Shown: piece by piece, positions 1 to 6,181 of the stretch | Position numbering within the stretch: the first letter of the stretch is position 1 | Layout: every line of letters starts with the position of its first letter | Source of the DNA: an uncultured Porphyromonadaceae bacterium | Lineage (GTDB): Bacteria > Bacteroidota > Bacteroidia > Bacteroidales > Muribaculaceae | Assembly (NCBI GenBank): GCA_900549445.1 | Contig: UROS01000107.1 | Location: 1 to 8,082, forward strand | DNA length: 8,082 nt | Direction: 5' to 3' | Position numbers and translations under genes: made by a program | Notes under the pieces: model-generated | Told to the model about the DNA's origin: nothing | The model's input: only the letters and a program-made list of their open reading frames with translations | Database searches by the model: none

Positions 1-300
1 CAGAAAATCGGCATCGAGAATCCGCTCGTGAGGGAGCTGCGGGAAATTCTCGCGCAGATAGGTTATGCTCTCGCCGTCGATTTCAGCCACTGTCACGTCG
101 TGACCTTCGGCAATGAGGTACTTTGTGAGCACCCCCATGCCGGGTCCCACCTCCATTACCGGAAGACCGCGAAAATCGGAAAGCGTGGCGGCAATGCGGG
201 CCGCTATGCTCTCGTCGGTGAGAAAGTGCTGTCCGAGCGCCTTTTTGGGCGTCACCGGCGAACCGGAGCCTTTACGGGGTGTCTGGTGTCCTCTTGCCAT
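1..300 (-). CDS. rsmA: 16S rRNA adenine dimethyltransferase RsmA/KsgA (N-terminal part)
   Basis: This is the first 100 codons of RsmA (KsgA), which uses S-adenosylmethionine to dimethylate two adjacent adenines near the 3' end of 16S rRNA during small-subunit assembly. The reading frame is open to the window edge, so the rest of the gene lies outside. Translating the minus strand shows the family's N-terminal signature KKALGQHFL at about residues 19-27. The SAM-binding motif I, EVGPGMGVLTKYL, follows at about residues 51-63, and the acidic motif AEID that contacts the ribose comes after it. An extra basic, glycine-rich tail of about 18 residues precedes the signature and is longer than in many homologues. 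The ATG is supported by a -7 box about 35 bases upstream. The gene is divergent from pta. The identification is firm; only the fate of the 3' end is unknown. Confidence 0.95.
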   Translation of the reverse strand, partial: MARGHQTPRKGSGSPVTPKKALGQHFLTDESIAARIAATLSDFRGLPVMEVGPGMGVLTKYLIAEGHDVTVAEIDGESITYLRENFPQLPHERILDADFL

Positions 301-333
301 CTCGGTTGATGAAAAAAAATCGTTATACAATTG

Positions 334-341
334 CAAAGTTA
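334..341 (-). promoter_or_regulatory. Probable -7 box for rsmA (TAACTTTG)
   Basis: Read on the minus strand this is TAACTTTG, an exact match to the Bacteroidota -7 consensus TAnnTTTG. It would start transcription around base 327 and give a leader of roughly 25 bases. No TTTG-like -33 box is visible at the usual distance; that place is taken by a perfect palindrome (344-360). The same eight bases serve pta on the other strand. Confidence 0.55.
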
Positions 342-343
342 GC

Positions 344-360
344 TTTTTCCGACGGAAAAA
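344..360. repeat. 17-base perfect palindrome upstream of rsmA
   Basis: TTTTTCCG, a single central A, then CGGAAAAA: eight paired bases on each side. It abuts the rsmA -7 box, just where a -33 element would be expected, so a repressor or activator site is a reasonable reading. It could also fold as a short hairpin with a TTTTT on either strand, so a small terminator cannot be excluded. No binding protein can be named from sequence. Confidence 0.5.
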
Positions 361-407
361 CCTCGGCCGCCGCAGAAAAAAGCGCGCAAGCGAGGTGATT
401 CTTCCGG

Positions 408-421
408 TTAATACGTATTAA
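408..421. repeat. 14-base perfect palindrome upstream of pta
   Basis: TTAATACGTATTAA reads the same on both strands. It sits about 15 bases upstream of the proposed -33 box of the pta promoter, a usual place for an activator site. It lies in an AT-rich patch inside a GC-rich region, where short AT palindromes can arise by chance. The regulator is unknown. Confidence 0.45.
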
Positions 422-435
422 AATTTAAATAATCG

Positions 436-467
436 GTTGGCGCGGGCGGCAAAACTTTGTAACTTTG
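436..467 (+). promoter_or_regulatory. Probable promoter of pta-ackA-ddh
   Basis: TAACTTTG at 460-467 matches the -7 consensus TAnnTTTG exactly. A GTTG at 436-439 lies 20 bases upstream and fits the weaker -33 element. Transcription would begin near base 474 and leave an untranslated leader of about 75 bases before the pta ATG. I see no riboswitch-like fold or convincing ribosome-binding site in that leader. Confidence 0.6.
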
Positions 468-549
468 CAGTTGAGTGGCGCAGTTGCCGCGCTGCCGTCC
501 GTCAGACCTTACAACGACAATCTCTTACAACAAAAATCATATTTGAGTT

Positions 550-1566
550 ATGGAACTTTTTGACAAACTCACAGCCAACGCCAAGGCGTCGCGCCAGCGC
601 ATCGTGCTCCCGGAGGGTACTGAACCGCGAACCCTTACGGCGGCCGACCGCATCCTCGCGGAGGATCTTGCCGACATAATCCTTATCGGCGACCCGAAAG
701 ACATCAATTCTATGGCTGCCGAACTTTCGCTCGGCAACATCTCCAAGGCCACAATCGTTAATCCCGCCGACGAAAAAGTAATCGACAAATACGCTCCCCT
801 CTTCTTCGAACTCCGGAAGAGCAAGGGTATAACCATGGAACAGGCACGCCTCACCACCCACAATCCCCTCTATCTGGGATGCCTGATGGTAAAGAACGGC
901 GATGCCGACGGCCAGGTGGCAGGTGCCATGAACACCACAGGCAACGTGCTCCGCGCCGCATTTCAGGTAATCAAGACGATGCCCGGCATCAGCGTGGTTT
1001 CAGGAGCGTTTGTGATGATCCTGCCCGAGGGAGTGAACTTCGGAACCAACGGCCTCCTCATATTCGCCGACTGCGCCGTAGTGCCCGACCCGACCGCTGC
1101 GGAACTCGCACAGATAGCCGTGGCCTCGGCAAAGACCGCCCGCGACATTGCCGGCATCGAACCCCGCGTGGCACTGTTGAGCTATTCCACCAAAGGAAGC
1201 GCCAAGAGCGATCGCGTGGACAAGGTAATCGAGGCTACCCGCCTCGCCCAGGAACTCGACCCGTCGCTCATAATCGACGGCGAACTACAGGCCGACGCTG
1301 CCATTGTTCCCGGCGTGGCCCAGAGCAAAGCCCCGGCAAGTCCGCTCAGCGGCCGTGCCAACGTACTCGTGTTCCCTTCGCTCGAGGTAGGCAACATCGC
1401 CTATAAGCTCGTGCAGCGTCTGGGAGGCGTGCAGGCTGTCGGCCCGATTCTTCAGGGTCTCGCCGCTCCCGTCAACGATCTTTCGCGCGGCTGCTTCCCC
1501 GAAGACATCTACAAAACAATCATCATCACTTGCAATCAGGCAATCGGCGCGAAAGCCGGCAAATAA
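550..1566 (+). CDS. pta: Phosphate acetyltransferase
   Basis: Pta (EC 2.3.1.8) converts acetyl-CoA and phosphate into acetyl phosphate and CoA in the cytoplasm; the next gene uses the product to make ATP. The 338-residue protein is the short form, with only the PTA/PTB catalytic domain and no N-terminal DRTGG or AAA-like region. Recognisable family blocks in order are LPEGTEPRTL (20-29), an AGAMNTTGNVLRAA stretch (124-137), FADCAVVPDPTAAELA (172-187), LLSYSTKGSAKSD (209-221), DGELQADAAIVP (243-254), PSLEVGNIAYKL (276-287) and GPILQGLAAPVNDLSRG (298-314). The length is normal and nothing is missing. It opens a three-gene operon, with 14 bases between its stop and ackA. Identification is firm. 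Confidence 0.97.
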   Translation: MELFDKLTANAKASRQRIVLPEGTEPRTLTAADRILAEDLADIILIGDPKDINSMAAELSLGNISKATIVNPADEKVIDKYAPLFFELRKSKGITMEQARLTTHNPLYLGCLMVKNGDADGQVAGAMNTTGNVLRAAFQVIKTMPGISVVSGAFVMILPEGVNFGTNGLLIFADCAVVPDPTAAELAQIAVASAKTARDIAGIEPRVALLSYSTKGSAKSDRVDKVIEATRLAQELDPSLIIDGELQADAAIVPGVAQSKAPASPLSGRANVLVFPSLEVGNIAYKLVQRLGGVQAVGPILQGLAAPVNDLSRGCFPEDIYKTIIITCNQAIGAKAGK

Positions 1567-1580
1567 TTCCACCACCGACA

Positions 1581-2783
1581 ATGAAAATACTCGTTTTGAA
1601 CTGCGGCAGCAGTTCCGTGAAATACAAGCTCATAGACACTACCACCTCGAAAGTAATGGCCGAAGGGGGCGTTGAGAAAATCGGTCTTAACGACGGATTC
1701 TTAAAATACAAACGCGCCGACGGCTCGAAAGCACTTATCGAACTCGGCCTGACCGACCACAAAGGCGCCGTGCAGGCAATCCTCAATCTCCTTACCGACC
1801 CCAACGAGGGCTGCATCAGGAACTTTGGCGAAATCGACGCCGTTGGCCACCGCGTGGTACACGGAGGCGAGAAATTCAACCAGAGCGTGCTCATCGACGA
1901 CGCCGTCAAGGAGAAAATCAAGGAGTGCTACGACATAGCGCCCCTCCACAACCCCGCCAACATGACCGGTATCGACGCCATAACGGCGCTGATGCCCGGT
2001 GTGCCTCAGGTTGCGGTTTTCGACACCGCATTCCACCAGACAATGCCCGCCAAGAGCTACATGTATGCCCTCCCCTACAAGTTCTACAAAGAGGACGGCG
2101 TGCGCCGCTACGGCTTCCACGGCACCAGCCACCGCTACGTTTCGGCGCGTGTGTGCGAATTCCTCGGTGTCGACATCAAGGATCAGAAAATCATCACCTG
2201 CCACGTAGGCAACGGCGGCTCGATTACAGCCGTGAAGGGCGGAAAGAGCATCGACACGTCGATGGGTCTCACCCCGACGGAAGGCCTTATGATGGGTACC
2301 CGCGTGGGCGACGTCGACCCCGGCGCGCTCGTGTATCTGATGCTCAAGCATAATCTCACGCCCACCGAACTGCAGAAAATCATCAACAAGGAGAGCGGTG
2401 TGCTCGGCGTAACCGAGATTTCGAGCGACATGCGCGAAATCGAAGCCGCCGTAAATGCCGGCAACGAGCGTGCGAAACTCGCCCTCGACATGTATGAACA
2501 GCGTATTATTAAATATGTAGGTGCCTATGCTGCCGAAATGGGCGGCGTCGACATAATTGTGTTTACCGGCGGAGTGGGCGAAAACCAGACAGGCGTCCGC
2601 GAAAACGTCTGCGCTCCCCTCGCATTCATGGGCGTGGAAATCGACAAGGAGGTAAATGCCCGTACCCGCGGCACCGAGACCGTGATTTCCACTCCGGCAT
2701 CGAAGGTGAAAGTAGTGGTGATTCCCACCGACGAGGAACTCATGATTGCCCGCGACACCGAAAACATCGTATCAAGCAAATAA
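1581..2783 (+). CDS. ackA: Acetate kinase
   Basis: AckA (EC 2.7.2.1) transfers the phosphoryl group of acetyl phosphate to ADP, giving acetate and ATP; with Pta it is the main acetate-forming ATP-yielding route of fermenting bacteria. The 400-residue protein shows the ASKHA fold blocks: NCGSSSVKYKL (7-17), GHRVVHGG (89-96), FDTAFHQTMP (147-156), RRYGFHGTSHRYV (175-187), a glycine-rich HVGNGGS (208-214), TRVGDVDPG (240-248) and FTGGVGENQ (328-336). Residues N7, R91, D148, H180, R241 and E385 correspond to catalytic or substrate-binding residues described for the Methanosarcina thermophila enzyme. I chose the ATG at 1581 because it begins directly with MKILVLNCGSSS; an upstream in-frame ATG would overlap the end of pta and add 17 unrelated residues. 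The next gene starts 6 bases after the stop. Confidence 0.97.
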   Translation: MKILVLNCGSSSVKYKLIDTTTSKVMAEGGVEKIGLNDGFLKYKRADGSKALIELGLTDHKGAVQAILNLLTDPNEGCIRNFGEIDAVGHRVVHGGEKFNQSVLIDDAVKEKIKECYDIAPLHNPANMTGIDAITALMPGVPQVAVFDTAFHQTMPAKSYMYALPYKFYKEDGVRRYGFHGTSHRYVSARVCEFLGVDIKDQKIITCHVGNGGSITAVKGGKSIDTSMGLTPTEGLMMGTRVGDVDPGALVYLMLKHNLTPTELQKIINKESGVLGVTEISSDMREIEAAVNAGNERAKLALDMYEQRIIKYVGAYAAEMGGVDIIVFTGGVGENQTGVRENVCAPLAFMGVEIDKEVNARTRGTETVISTPASKVKVVVIPTDEELMIARDTENIVSSK

Positions 2784-2789
2784 CGGATT

Positions 2790-3686
2790 ATGAATAAAAT
2801 ACGTGCCGCCGTAGTAGGCTACGGCAACATAGGCCGCTTTGTGGTCGAGGCTCTCGAAGCCGCCCCCGACATGGAAATAGCCGGAGTGGTGCGCAGGAAT
2901 GCCGCCAACGTCCCTGCCGAGCTCGCTCCCTATAAAGTGGTGACCGACATAAGCGAACTCGGCCAGGTGGATGTGGCGATTCTATGCACTCCCACCCGCG
3001 AGGTAGAGAAATATGCCCTCCGCTATCTGGCCATGGGCATAAACACCGTAGACAGCTTCGACATCCACACTCTAATTCCTCAACTGCGCAAAAATCTCGG
3101 CGAAGCAGCCCGCAAGGCCGGCAAGGTAGCCGTGATTTCCGCAGGATGGGATCCGGGAAGCGACTCCATTGTACGCACCCTCATGCAGGCTGCGGCTCCC
3201 AAGGGTCTTACCCACACCAATTTCGGCCCCGGCATGAGCATGGGCCATACGGTTTGTGTGAAATCAAAACCCGGAGTGAAAAACGCACTGTCGATGACCA
3301 TGCCCAAGGGCGACGGAATGCACCGCCGCATGGTTTACGTGGAACTTGAGGAGGGCGCCAGCCTCGACGAGGTGGCCCGCGCAGTGAAAGAGGATCCCTA
3401 CTTTGCGTCGGACGAGACCCATGTTATGGCCGTAGACAGTGTGGACGAAGTGAAGGACATGGGCCACGGCGTCCACATGGTGCGCAAAGGTGTGTCGGGC
3501 AAAACCCAGAACCAGCGTTTTGAGTTCAACATGTCGATCAACAATCCCGCGCTTACGGCCCAGCTGCTCGTAGGCGTGGCCCGCGCTGCCATGCGTCTCG
3601 CCCCCGGGGCTTACACCATGATTGAAATCCCCGTGGTAGACCTTCTTCCCGGCGACCGCGACAGCTGGATAGGCAAACTCGTTTAG
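2790..3686 (+). CDS. ddh: meso-Diaminopimelate D-dehydrogenase (type II-like)
   Basis: Ddh (EC 1.4.1.16) makes meso-diaminopimelate from tetrahydrodipicolinate, ammonia and NADPH in one step, bypassing the acyl-blocked branch of lysine and peptidoglycan precursor synthesis. The 298 residues begin with a Rossmann dinucleotide motif, VVGYGNIGRFV (8-18). They continue with CTPTREVEKYA (66-76), VDSFDIHT (87-94), SAGWDPGSDS (117-126) and GPGMSMGHTVCVK (146-158). Position 151 is Met where the Corynebacterium-type enzyme has Gln. From memory, F145, M151, T170, R180 and H226 line up, one position lower, with residues studied in the Symbiobacterium thermophilum type II enzyme, so I infer the type II subgroup. 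The gene is 6 bases from ackA and so almost certainly shares its transcript. A hairpin follows the stop. Confidence 0.95.
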   Translation: MNKIRAAVVGYGNIGRFVVEALEAAPDMEIAGVVRRNAANVPAELAPYKVVTDISELGQVDVAILCTPTREVEKYALRYLAMGINTVDSFDIHTLIPQLRKNLGEAARKAGKVAVISAGWDPGSDSIVRTLMQAAAPKGLTHTNFGPGMSMGHTVCVKSKPGVKNALSMTMPKGDGMHRRMVYVELEEGASLDEVARAVKEDPYFASDETHVMAVDSVDEVKDMGHGVHMVRKGVSGKTQNQRFEFNMSINNPALTAQLLVGVARAAMRLAPGAYTMIEIPVVDLLPGDRDSWIGKLV

Positions 3687-3710
3687 GAAACATCAGACCC
3701 TACGAAATAC

Positions 3711-3747
3711 CAAACGGGAAGGTGTCATCTCGACATCTTCCCGTTTG
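3711..3747 (+). terminator. Hairpin terminator after ddh
   Basis: A 16-base-pair stem (arms 3711-3726 and 3732-3747, one G-U pair) with a 5-base loop ATCTC starts 24 bases after the ddh stop. The arms are CAAACGGGAAGGTGTC and GACATCTTCCCGTTTG. No T tract follows on the plus strand, only ATAATAAA. The stability and the position at the end of the operon, with a gene converging from the right, support a terminator, possibly a bidirectional one. It might instead act mainly as a 3'-end stabilising structure. Confidence 0.7.
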
Positions 3748-3858
3748 ATAATAAACCAATCATTATCACATTTCTTGCAATAGAAAAAGTATTTTTGCTA
3801 TGTACTTTAACAACATTGCAGGACTTGGAAAAGTTCAGACGGGGTGCGAAAAAATTTT
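3748..3858. other. AT-rich spacer between ddh and the convergent acidic-protein gene
   Basis: This spacer holds no convincing gene. It contains a 21-residue open frame on the plus strand (3800-3865) and a TATTTTTG that resembles a -7 box (3790-3797). The box would start transcription downstream of that ATG and lacks a -33 element. No hairpin with a T tract is seen for the minus-strand gene ending here; an A6T5 tract (3849-3859) abuts its stop codon. Confidence 0.4.
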
Positions 3859-4254
3859 TCAATAGATCACATCGTCGTCCATCAGTGTGAAATATGAATG
3901 GTAAAGATTGTCGGAAATTTCCTGCCAGGCGTCGTCGGTGTCGAGAAAGGCAGCGAGCGCCGCGCGGGTGTCGCATTTAACCACGAGACTCGCCTGATAC
4001 CCTACCGCCATATCGGCTACCGCGGTGTCCATCAGAATTTTGTCGGCAGCCGGCCCGAACCGTCCGTCGTCGAAGATGACAAGAAACATTATCGAGTCGG
4101 CAAACACCGCCGGGTCAGCCCTGACTGACGCCACATATTTTTCATCAGTTCCCGCGCCGGCAGGTATCGAGTCGAGGATCTTCCTCGCCTCATCAAGAAG
4201 CTGCTTTGCGGAAACCACTATCGAATCCCAGATTCTTTCCTCATTTTTATCCAT
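3859..4254 (-). CDS. Acidic hypothetical protein, 131 residues
   Basis: I do not recognise this protein. It has no signal peptide or membrane segment and is likely cytoplasmic. It is strongly acidic: 25 Asp/Glu against 11 Lys/Arg by my count, with Asp runs near the C-terminus (DTDDAW at 105-110, MDDDVIY at 125-131). The N-terminal 30 residues look helical (ERIWDSIVVSAKQLLDEARKILDSI). A hydrophobic strand-like stretch, SIMFLVIFDDGRFGP, follows at 54-68. A promoter with both consensus boxes sits directly before the ATG, which argues that the frame is real and used. It converges on ddh and diverges from alkD. No function can be assigned from the sequence. Confidence 0.75.
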   Translation of the reverse strand: MDKNEERIWDSIVVSAKQLLDEARKILDSIPAGAGTDEKYVASVRADPAVFADSIMFLVIFDDGRFGPAADKILMDTAVADMAVGYQASLVVKCDTRAALAAFLDTDDAWQEISDNLYHSYFTLMDDDVIY

Positions 4255-4271
4255 ATCGTAAGGTTTTGCGG

Positions 4272-4302
4272 CAAATATAAACTGAAAACATGAGAATTCA
4301 AA
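4272..4302 (-). promoter_or_regulatory. Promoter of the acidic hypothetical gene
   Basis: On the minus strand, TTTG (4299-4302) is followed after 19 bases by TATATTTG (4272-4279), a textbook Bacteroidota -33/-7 pair. Transcription would start near base 4265, giving a leader of about 10 bases. The -33 box lies inside the first codons of alkD, so the two divergent genes share this DNA. Confidence 0.7.
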
Positions 4303-5063
4303 ATAAAACCACGACCTCCGGAGAAATCGCCGACGCCATCATGGAGATGGCCGACGAGCGCCAGGCATCCCATCTTATGCGCTTTTTCAAAACCGGAAAA
4401 GGCCAGTATGGCGAAGGTGACCGCTTTCTCGGACTCCGATGCCCGCAGACACGCATGGTGGTAAAGGAAGCCCGGCTCACCGTGCCGCTTCCAGAGATTG
4501 AAAAACTGCTCTATTCGGAATGGCACGAGATACGCCTCGCCGGATTTCTCCTGCTCGTAGAGGAAATGAAAGCCGCACTGCCGCGACGAAAGGAGTCGTC
4601 TGCGGCGAAAGCCACACGGCGCGACGAAATCGCAGCGTTTTACCTCCGCCATGCTCCTCAGGCCAACAACTGGGATCTCGTAGACCTCACCTGCCCGAAA
4701 ATTCTCGGCGAATGGCTGCTCCACCCCTCCGCCTCCGGACAACTCCCCGACCGCCGGATACTCGACCGCCTTGCAGACTCCGACTGCCTGTGGGAGCAGC
4801 GCATAGCAATCGTCACTACATGGCGGCTGATAAAGGAGTATCAGTTCGACGAAGCTCTGAGGCTCTCAGCCCGGTTCCTCAATCATCCCCACGACCTCAT
4901 CCACAAGGCTACCGGCTGGATGCTGCGCGAAGTGGGAAAGAAAAACATAAGCGAGCTGCGCCGGTTCCTCGATGCCCACTGCACCGAAATGCCCCGCACG
5001 GCTCTCCGCTATGCCATAGAAAAGATGACCGACTCCGAGCGGCGCCAATGGCTCACCCGCTGA
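4290..5063 (+). CDS. AlkD-like DNA alkylation repair protein
   Basis: This is a DNA glycosylase of the AlkD family, built of HEAT-like helical repeats, which excises bulky or positively charged N3- and N7-alkylated purines. The 257-residue protein shows family blocks FFKTGKGQYGEGDRFLGLRCP (32-52), YSEWHEIRLAGFLLLV (75-90), NNWDLVDL (126-133), LWEQRIAIV (167-175), HDLIHKATGWMLREVGKK (201-218) and MPRTALRYAIEKM (234-246). W128, D132, R171 and W210 appear to match W109, D113, R148 and W187 of Bacillus cereus AlkD, which are used in base excision and backbone contact, so the enzyme looks active. The length is slightly above the usual 230-240 residues. The 35-base gap to the divergent gene holds no clear promoter on this strand, so expression may start inside that neighbour. 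Confidence 0.92.
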   Translation: MRIQNKTTTSGEIADAIMEMADERQASHLMRFFKTGKGQYGEGDRFLGLRCPQTRMVVKEARLTVPLPEIEKLLYSEWHEIRLAGFLLLVEEMKAALPRRKESSAAKATRRDEIAAFYLRHAPQANNWDLVDLTCPKILGEWLLHPSASGQLPDRRILDRLADSDCLWEQRIAIVTTWRLIKEYQFDEALRLSARFLNHPHDLIHKATGWMLREVGKKNISELRRFLDAHCTEMPRTALRYAIEKMTDSERRQWLTR

Positions 5064-5143
5064 TTTCCGGCTCCTGAAGGAAGATTCTGACAGAAATCGT
5101 GGCAGAAATCGCGCGCATGGTCAAAAATAAATGGCGCAAAAGA

Positions 5144-5173
5144 TTGTCAACTTAAAAAAAATGCCTATCTTTG
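5144..5173 (+). promoter_or_regulatory. Promoter of tRNA-Ser(CGA)
   Basis: TTG at 5144-5146 and TATCTTTG at 5166-5173 are separated by 19 bases, a very good Bacteroidota promoter. Transcription should begin near base 5180, about 30 bases before the mature tRNA 5' end. It shows that the tRNA has its own transcription start and is not read only from alkD. Confidence 0.75.
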
Positions 5174-5210
5174 CAAACGCAAAAAGGCAACGACTAATGC
5201 CCGCTGTCAG

Positions 5211-5296
5211 GGAAAGATGCCGGAGTGGTCGATCGGGGCGGTCTCGAAAACCGTTGTCCCCTCTGGGGACCCAGGGTTCGAATCCCTGTCTTTCCG
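5211..5296 (+). tRNA. tRNA-Ser, anticodon CGA
   Basis: This is a class II tRNA with a complete cloverleaf. The acceptor stem pairs GGAAAGA with TCTTTCC and is followed by discriminator G. The anticodon loop CTCGAAA (5243-5249) gives anticodon CGA at 5245-5247, which reads the serine codon UCG. The long variable arm has a five-pair stem, TCCCC with GGGGA. The T arm is CAGGG-TTCGAAT-CCCTG. The long variable arm and G73 are serine identity features. The 3' CCA is not encoded: the genome continues CAAG, so it must be added enzymatically. The CGA serine tRNA is usually supplementary to the UGA one, which can also read UCG. Confidence 0.97.
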
Positions 5297-5303
5297 CAAG
5301 CAT

Positions 5304-5348
5304 AAAGAAAGAAGCCCACTGATAACCAGTGAGTTTCTTTCTTTTTTT
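5304..5348 (+). terminator. Intrinsic terminator of tRNA-Ser
   Basis: An 18-base arm (5304-5321) pairs with 5327-5344 around the loop ATAAC, with one G-U pair and one mismatch in the middle. The 3' arm runs into seven T residues (5342-5348). It begins eight bases after the tRNA and separates it from recO. Confidence 0.85.
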
Positions 5349-5452
5349 AGAAATCTCAAAATAAAGCGGAACTCAGAAAATTATAGTCAGCACACAAAGT
5401 AAATGTGCAGCCCTACATAAAAATGCTCAAATATATTCTGTTTCACCTATAA
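5349..5452. other. Spacer before recO
   Basis: An AT-rich stretch of about 100 bases between the tRNA terminator and the recO start. It presumably holds the recO promoter, but I find no exact TAnnTTTG box on the plus strand. The only structure seen is a weak GCACA/TGTGC repeat with a 9-base spacer (from about 5389). Confidence 0.35.
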
Positions 5453-6181
5453 ATGGCTGCGAGCGAAATACATCTGATAGCCTTACGGCTGGTTAAGCAC
5501 AGCGACCGGCAGTCGATACTTTCGGCTTATACCCTCGAGCACGGTGCGATGGCGTTTGCCGTTGCGGCTTCGGGCGGCAGAACGGCGGCGCGCACGCGGG
5601 CGCTGACAATGCCGCTCAGCATGCTCACGGCGGTGGCCGACGTGCGTCCCGGCAGGGAGATTCCGGTATTGAGGAATCCGATGCCCGACCCTGTCATGGC
5701 GTCGCTCCACAGTTCTCCGATAAAGCAGATGGTGGCTATGTTTGTGGCGGAATTTCTCTGGGTGGTACTTCGTGAAACCCAGGCGGATGCTTCTCTCTAC
5801 CGATTTCTGAGAGCCTCGGTTATGGAGTTCGACGCTGCCGAGCCCGCCGCGGCTGCCAATTTTCATATAGCGTTTCTCTACGGGCTGTCGCGCCACCTCG
5901 GAATCGAGCCTGACACGTCGACTTACTCGCCGGGACGCCTGTTTGATCTGCGCGACGGAGTATGGCGCGGTTCGGCACCCGTGTTACATCACGATTATCT
6001 TGCCGCCGAGGATTCAGCGGCCGCCTATATGATTTCGAGAATGACGATGGAAAACATGGGGCGCTTCCGGCTTGACCGTGCGGGACGCCGGCGGGCGCTG
6101 GAGGTGATGATGGAATATTATTCGATGCACTACGTGTCGCTTCGCAACATGAAGTCACTCGACATCCTGCGGAGCCTCTGA
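5453..6181 (+). CDS. recO: DNA repair protein RecO
   Basis: RecO works with RecR (and RecF) to load RecA onto SSB-coated single-stranded DNA during recombinational gap repair. The 242-residue protein has an N-terminal OB-fold region: ALRLVKHSDRQSILSAYTLEHGAMAFAV (about 10-37), then MPLSMLTAVADVRPGREIPVLRNP. A helical C-terminal domain follows, with FLRASVMEFD, NFHIAFLYGLSRHLGIEPD, LFDLRDGVW and finally YYSMHYVSLRNMKSLDILRSL. This order and the closing motif are typical of Bacteroidota RecO. The protein contains no cysteine, so the zinc-binding cluster known from some RecO proteins (for example Deinococcus) is absent, as in E. coli. The last 27 bases overlap a small frame on the other strand. 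Length is normal. Confidence 0.92.
   Translation: MAASEIHLIALRLVKHSDRQSILSAYTLEHGAMAFAVAASGGRTAARTRALTMPLSMLTAVADVRPGREIPVLRNPMPDPVMASLHSSPIKQMVAMFVAEFLWVVLRETQADASLYRFLRASVMEFDAAEPAAAANFHIAFLYGLSRHLGIEPDTSTYSPGRLFDLRDGVWRGSAPVLHHDYLAAEDSAAAYMISRMTMENMGRFRLDRAGRRRALEVMMEYYSMHYVSLRNMKSLDILRSL

Noticed and set aside
113..421. Plus-strand open frames antisense to rsmA
   Set aside because: The minus strand translates to unmistakable RsmA; the antisense frames are composition shadows with Arg-rich low-information sequence.
474..549. Possible riboswitch in the pta leader
   Set aside because: The leader is about 75 bases with no stable hairpin pair or known aptamer signature that I can see.
1701..2351. 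Long minus-strand open frame (216 codons) inside ackA
   Set aside because: It is antisense to a fully conserved acetate kinase, is rich in His, Val and Ala as expected for a shadow, and has no promoter.
3800..3865. 21-residue open frame on the plus strand after the ddh terminator, with a TATTTTTG box just before it
   Set aside because: The box would place the transcription start downstream of the ATG, it has no -33 element, and the peptide has no recognisable feature.
5091..5111. Direct repeat CAGAAATCG twice with a 3-base spacer after alkD
   Set aside because: Only two short copies; no wider array, so neither a CRISPR nor a meaningful tandem repeat.
5211..5348. tRNA-Ser 3' end as an integration (att) site
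   Set aside because: No integrase, no second copy of the tRNA 3' end, and a normal terminator and recO follow; no island is visible in the window.
5121..5402. Short open frames on both strands spanning the tRNA
   Set aside because: They run through the tRNA-Ser gene and its terminator, so they are artefacts of a structural RNA.
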